Positions 60,619-64,000 of a stretch of DNA of 64,000 nucleotides are shown here, piece after piece (the first letter of the stretch is position 1; each line of letters begins with the position of its first letter). Source of the DNA: Hyphomonadaceae bacterium UBA5336 (GTDB lineage Bacteria > Pseudomonadota > Alphaproteobacteria > Caulobacterales > Hyphomonadaceae). A program made the position numbers and the translations under genes. Under the pieces are notes generated by a model. It did no database searches, was not told where the DNA came from, and was given only the letters and a program-made list of their open reading frames with translations. The stretch covers positions 62,001 to 126,000 of the forward strand of contig DHQO01000042.1 in the NCBI GenBank assembly GCA_002408125.1, written 5' to 3'.

Positions 60619-60933
60619 TTAACCTCCACTTGTCCGGATGATCCGGCCGGTCTGGGCATCCACGGTAATCCGCAGGCGCCGTCCGTCACGCGCCATCCAT
60701 TCGATCCGGTATTCAGAACGGCCATTACCGACCGAATAGAGATCCGCATCCAGTTGATACCCTCCATACCGCTCTTTCAAGCGCGCAAAGATATCCTTCA
60801 GCGGCACGACATTGGCCGACTGCTGCGAACCGCCGGGCCCGACAGGCGTGAACGACTGCGCATGCGCCGGAAGTGCGGCGCCGCCGAGCAGGGACAACCC
60901 GAAAGCCGTCAGAAAGAGGGTGCGTCTGAGCAT
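60619..60933 (-). CDS. PepSY domain protein
   Basis: A 104-residue exported protein with a signal peptide (FLTAFGLSLLGGAALPAHA) and a single PepSY domain: ERYGGYQLDADLYSVGNGRSEYRIEWMARDGRRLRITVDAQTG. PepSY proteins often sit with two-component systems and may modulate a protease or sensor. It precedes the PhoP-like gene on the same strand with a 5-base gap. Confidence 0.92.
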   Translation of the reverse strand: MLRRTLFLTAFGLSLLGGAALPAHAQSFTPVGPGGSQQSANVVPLKDIFARLKERYGGYQLDADLYSVGNGRSEYRIEWMARDGRRLRITVDAQTGRIIRTSGG

Positions 60934-60993
60934 GGTGTGGGAAATAGGGCCGGCGGACTGAATGATCCGTGAATATATGCGTCAGATTGCAGC

Positions 60994-61857
60994 TTAGTCT
61001 GCAATCTTCTTCAGTAGCTCCTGAAGTCGCGTATCCTTCGGATCTTCAAGGACAATTTCCAGGCGCGCATAGAGGTTGCCGGGGGCCTTTCCTCCCTGAA
61101 CGCCCTTGCCTTTCAGCCGCAGCACGGTGCCCGTATTCGAGCCCGCCGGCACGGTCAGCGATACGGTGCCGGAAGGCGTGCGCACATCCACCTTGCCACC
61201 AAGCACGGCGGTCGCGAGCGAGACCGGCTGCGTCATGCGCAAATCCAGACCCTCGCGGGCCCAGGTCTTGCTGGGCCGAACGCTGATTTTCAGGAAAGCA
61301 TCGCCGGGCGGGCCGCCCGATGGGGAGGGATGGCCCTGGCTCTTGAGGCGCAGGGTCTGGCCGTCTTCGATGCCGGCGGGAATATCCACTTCCAGCGCCC
61401 GGCCATCGGCCATGGACATACGCCGGCGCGCGCCGTTCACCGAATCCTCGAAGCTGACCTCGCACTGATAGCGTACATCCCGGCCCTTGATCGGCCCGGT
61501 GCGCCGGCGGGTGCGTCCGCCACCAAAGATTCCGGACAGAATGTCCTCGAACGGGTCATGATCGCCCATACCCGGCCCGGGACCCGCGCCGCCCTGGCGA
61601 AAACCGCCAGCGCCCATGAAGGGATGGGTGGGATTGCCCTTGTCGTCGATCTCGCCGCGGTCATACTTCGCGCGCTGTTCCGTATCCCCAAGGATTTCAA
61701 AAGCTTGCGAGACCGCCTTGAAGCGCTCGGCCTTGGCCTTGTCGTCGGGGTGGAGGTCGGGGTGCAGCTCCTTGACCAGGCGCCGGTGCGCGCTGCGGAT
61801 ATCGGCTTCGCTCGCTCCACGCGACAACCCAAGGACGCTATACAGATCACCAGCCAA
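60994..61857 (-). CDS. DnaJ-type J-domain protein, CbpA-like
   Basis: A 287-residue co-chaperone. The J domain spans residues 1-70 with the HPD motif in VKELHPDLHP. A Gly-rich linker follows, and then C-terminal substrate-binding domains (DVRYQCEVSFEDSVNGARRR, VDIPAGIEDGQTLRLKSQG). There is no CxxCxGxG zinc finger, so it is the CbpA/type II form. It lies directly downstream of the GTA tail gene on the same strand. Confidence 0.93.
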   Translation of the reverse strand: MAGDLYSVLGLSRGASEADIRSAHRRLVKELHPDLHPDDKAKAERFKAVSQAFEILGDTEQRAKYDRGEIDDKGNPTHPFMGAGGFRQGGAGPGPGMGDHDPFEDILSGIFGGGRTRRRTGPIKGRDVRYQCEVSFEDSVNGARRRMSMADGRALEVDIPAGIEDGQTLRLKSQGHPSPSGGPPGDAFLKISVRPSKTWAREGLDLRMTQPVSLATAVLGGKVDVRTPSGTVSLTVPAGSNTGTVLRLKGKGVQGGKAPGNLYARLEIVLEDPKDTRLQELLKKIAD

Positions 61858-61897
61858 TCAACAGGTCCTCTTGCGAGTCAGATTACCGGCATATCAC

Positions 61898-64000
61898 CTA
61901 GTCATCTTGACCCGGAATTGGAAGCCAGTTGCTGGTTCTGCCCGCAGCAGATCTGCTGCGTATACGTACCGATGTGGATCCCTCAGGCAGTTCGAAACTG
62001 GTCGAAGCCACCGTTTCGACGGCCTCGCTCCCGCCGGGCGGTATCCAGGAGACATCATAGGAATGAAGCCGATCCGGGTCCGGCAGGTCCCAGTCATCGG
62101 GCACGTGCAGGCCCCGCTCGGCCCAGGCGATCTCGGTGGTGGAGATCCAGCGGGCATGGCCCGGGACCCAGGGCAGTCCGGTGACGTCATTGTAGACAAT
62201 CACCTGCGGTTCACCGGATATGCCAGCCTGCCAGATCCGCTCGACGCCGATTGACCCGGCAGGCTGCCCGGATCGCACGAGGTCCCGACCCACCAAGACA
62301 CAGCGCGCGCCTGCGACCGCGCCGACAACTGCGGCTGCCTCACTGCCATTGAGACCACGTAGGAGCTGACTCAGCCGATAGGTGGAATTACCGGTCAGCT
62401 CGGCATTTGCGAAAGCGAGAAGCTCCCAGCCGGCCGCGGTTTCCACCAGCAGATGGTTGGCCCCGGCCAGGACAGCCGCGGGATCAGCCGTGGCGAGTTC
62501 GGGAAACGACACTTCCAGTTCCAACACCCCGGCGGGGTCCCAGCGCCCGGCCGGCCCAGCGGGCAGATCGGCGCTCAGCATGCCGGTGACGGCGGGAATT
62601 TCAAGCCGCTCCACTTCACCAAGAGCGCTTGCCGAAGCCCCCGAAAGCACGGCGACGTCACCCGGCCACGGATCGGCAAAGGCCGCCAGCACCAGCCCGC
62701 GCGCCTCGGCAGGCTCATGCGGAAGAACCGGCGCATCCATGACCAGAAGGTCTGCCGCGGACGGATAGGATGGCGAGCCGGGTACACTCGGCGGCAGGAT
62801 CCCCAGGGCTGGCGCGGCCAGTACGGGCGCGGGTTCCAGGCTGAGTGTCCAGGCCGCACCGCGCTCTTCGCCGAGCACCCGCCAGACACCATCCACGCCC
62901 TCGATTTCGACACTCGAGAGCAGGTTGAACGACATATCGAGTTCGGCCAGTGTCAGGGTGACCCGGTCGCTTGCCTGCTCACCCTGAAGCAGGCTCTCGG
63001 CAATGCGCTCAGCCTCAGGCGCGGAAAGCGCCAGCGGCAGCGTGACAGCGGCCGTGCGCCGGACATTGCCATCCACGTTGCGTACTTCGATCGCGCTGGG
63101 CTGGTAGGCCTGGTCGAGGCCAGCAAAGGTCAGGGTCAGGCGGCCGGGCGGAGCCTCGACCGTGCGGCGCATCCGCTCCAGCCCGGCCTCGACCACACCA
63201 TCGCTTGCCAGGGACATCTGCGCCTCGGACTGCAATGGGGCAATCGCCAGTACGCCATCGGTCTCGGTACAGCCGAGACGGTAGCCCACCGCCAGCGGCG
63301 CGAGCGCATGTTTCAGGCGCGTCACGCCATCCACCACCAGGCCTTCAACCAGCCCGGTGATGTTCTCAGGGGATACAGATACGCCTGCCCTCTGTCCGAG
63401 ATCAGAGACCACAGAAGACAGCGTGGACAGTCCCGTGCGCCCATTCAGCCAGTGGCCATAGTTCCAGTTCTCGCCATCCGACCAGATCTCGCTGCGCACC
63501 GGAAAATCCGGATAGGGCCGCGCATCCCAGGCCCAGACGGCGGCCTGCTCGACAAAGGACACGCCGCCCCAATAGCCGAGCGTACCGATCAGCGCCTCGG
63601 CCTGAAGGACATCGTCACGCGCGCCGTTCGAATAAGGTGGCAAAGCGCTTTCAGAGCTTTTGGGATCATAGAACAGGTTCGGCGAATTGATGCCCTTGTC
63701 GACGGCTGGAAAGCCGATCTCGCTGAACCGGATGGGTTTGGAAGCGGCTGTCCAGGCCGTCGGAGAAGCATCGCGCACCCCGCCCGGGCGTTCATGATGG
63801 GCCGTGTTCCACCAGCCAGCCAAATCCTTGGCGCGAAAGACCCAGTGCTCGCCATGGGCGGTGTCGTCGATCGCCGTTCGCATCTGGGCATCCCGGTCAG
63901 CCGGACTGGCATAGTACCAGTCATAGGCCTCGCCCCCGGTCTGGTTGTGAAATATGTAGTCTGCCTCACCCGGACGCTCATAGCCGGCCAGCATATCGAG
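61898..64000 (-). CDS. GTA host-specificity/tail protein with TIM-barrel domain (5' end beyond the right edge)
   Basis: An open frame of 701 codons running off the right edge, so the N-terminus is missing. The visible N-terminal part contains a TIM-barrel-like region: SEIGFPAVDKGINSPNLFYDPKSSESALPPYSNG, QAEALIGTLGYWGG, WAWDARPYPDFP and WSDGENWNYGHWLNGR. This is the signature of the GTA TIM-barrel tail protein, here joined to a phage-tail-like C-terminal half rich in beta sequence and ending in a Ser/Thr-rich WLPIPGQDD tail. The other GTA structural genes should lie to the right. Confidence 0.9.
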   Translation of the reverse strand, partial: LDMLAGYERPGEADYIFHNQTGGEAYDWYYASPADRDAQMRTAIDDTAHGEHWVFRAKDLAGWWNTAHHERPGGVRDASPTAWTAASKPIRFSEIGFPAVDKGINSPNLFYDPKSSESALPPYSNGARDDVLQAEALIGTLGYWGGVSFVEQAAVWAWDARPYPDFPVRSEIWSDGENWNYGHWLNGRTGLSTLSSVVSDLGQRAGVSVSPENITGLVEGLVVDGVTRLKHALAPLAVGYRLGCTETDGVLAIAPLQSEAQMSLASDGVVEAGLERMRRTVEAPPGRLTLTFAGLDQAYQPSAIEVRNVDGNVRRTAAVTLPLALSAPEAERIAESLLQGEQASDRVTLTLAELDMSFNLLSSVEIEGVDGVWRVLGEERGAAWTLSLEPAPVLAAPALGILPPSVPGSPSYPSAADLLVMDAPVLPHEPAEARGLVLAAFADPWPGDVAVLSGASASALGEVERLEIPAVTGMLSADLPAGPAGRWDPAGVLELEVSFPELATADPAAVLAGANHLLVETAAGWELLAFANAELTGNSTYRLSQLLRGLNGSEAAAVVGAVAGARCVLVGRDLVRSGQPAGSIGVERIWQAGISGEPQVIVYNDVTGLPWVPGHARWISTTEIAWAERGLHVPDDWDLPDPDRLHSYDVSWIPPGGSEAVETVASTSFELPEGSTSVRIRSRSAAGRTSNWLPIPGQDD

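Overview
The window reads as chromosomal DNA of a GC-rich alphaproteobacterium, probably a stalked or marine member of the Caulobacterales/Maricaulales/Hyphomonadaceae group. The grounds are an HdaA-type DnaA regulator, a zwf-pgl-edd-glk Entner-Doudoroff operon, a CcmIEFH cytochrome c maturation operon, a split methylmalonyl-CoA mutase, and gene transfer agent (GTA) genes. No rRNA, tRNA, CRISPR array, transposase or integrase gene was found. Nearly all coding is dense and co-oriented, with many ATGA or GTGA overlaps.

Layout. 0-6 kb: hdaA (cut by the left edge) and a DUF2066 gene, divergent purM-purN, a TetR regulator and a small lipoprotein. 4.8-7.9 kb: a glutathione-dependent formaldehyde detoxification cluster (adhC, an AT-richer unknown gene, a VOC protein, fghA). 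8-18.6 kb: sugar catabolism, with glk, edd, pgl and zwf, a LacI regulator, an intact GH13 alpha-glucosidase, an internally deleted GH13 amylase, a second GH13 relic and eda. 18.6-34 kb: housekeeping and accessory genes, including a GNAT-nitrilase fusion, a palindromic-repeat-rich gap, a lipase-like lipoprotein overlapping a uracil-DNA glycosylase, pirin, a TIR-domain membrane protein, an M28 peptidase, rlmJ, a histidine kinase without its phosphoacceptor histidine, an FAD oxidoreductase with a thioesterase, a GTA-type holin with an M15 endopeptidase and a 57-residue membrane protein, and nitronate monooxygenase. 34-40 kb: both methylmalonyl-CoA mutase subunits, each followed by an overlapping AT-richer lipoprotein gene. 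40-47 kb: small enzymes, an amidase, an amidohydrolase, an ECF sigma/anti-sigma/CpxP-like unit and an EF-hand protein. 47-55 kb: glnE, a two-component system and a DegP-type protease in one direction, then a hydrolase-OsmC fusion. 55-64 kb: ccmH, ccmF, ccmE, ccmI, a PhoPQ-like pair with a PepSY protein, a DnaJ-like protein, and the GTA host-specificity tail protein running off the right edge.

The most interesting points: the maltodextrin locus looks half decayed, with two GH13 genes damaged on either side of one divergent promoter while the glucosidase and regulator are intact. zwf appears to start at a non-canonical ATC codon with a good Shine-Dalgarno sequence. A histidine kinase has Gln in place of the phosphoacceptor His. 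HdaA has Arg in place of the Walker A Lys. GTA functions are split between a lysis module near 32 kb and the tail gene near 62-64 kb. A TIR-transmembrane-(P/E/Q repeat) protein has an uncharacterised C-terminal domain. I saw no complete, clearly undescribed multi-gene system. The best candidates for new biology are the GTA lysis module with its tiny membrane protein, the TIR membrane protein and the AT-rich lipoproteins inside the mutase operon.
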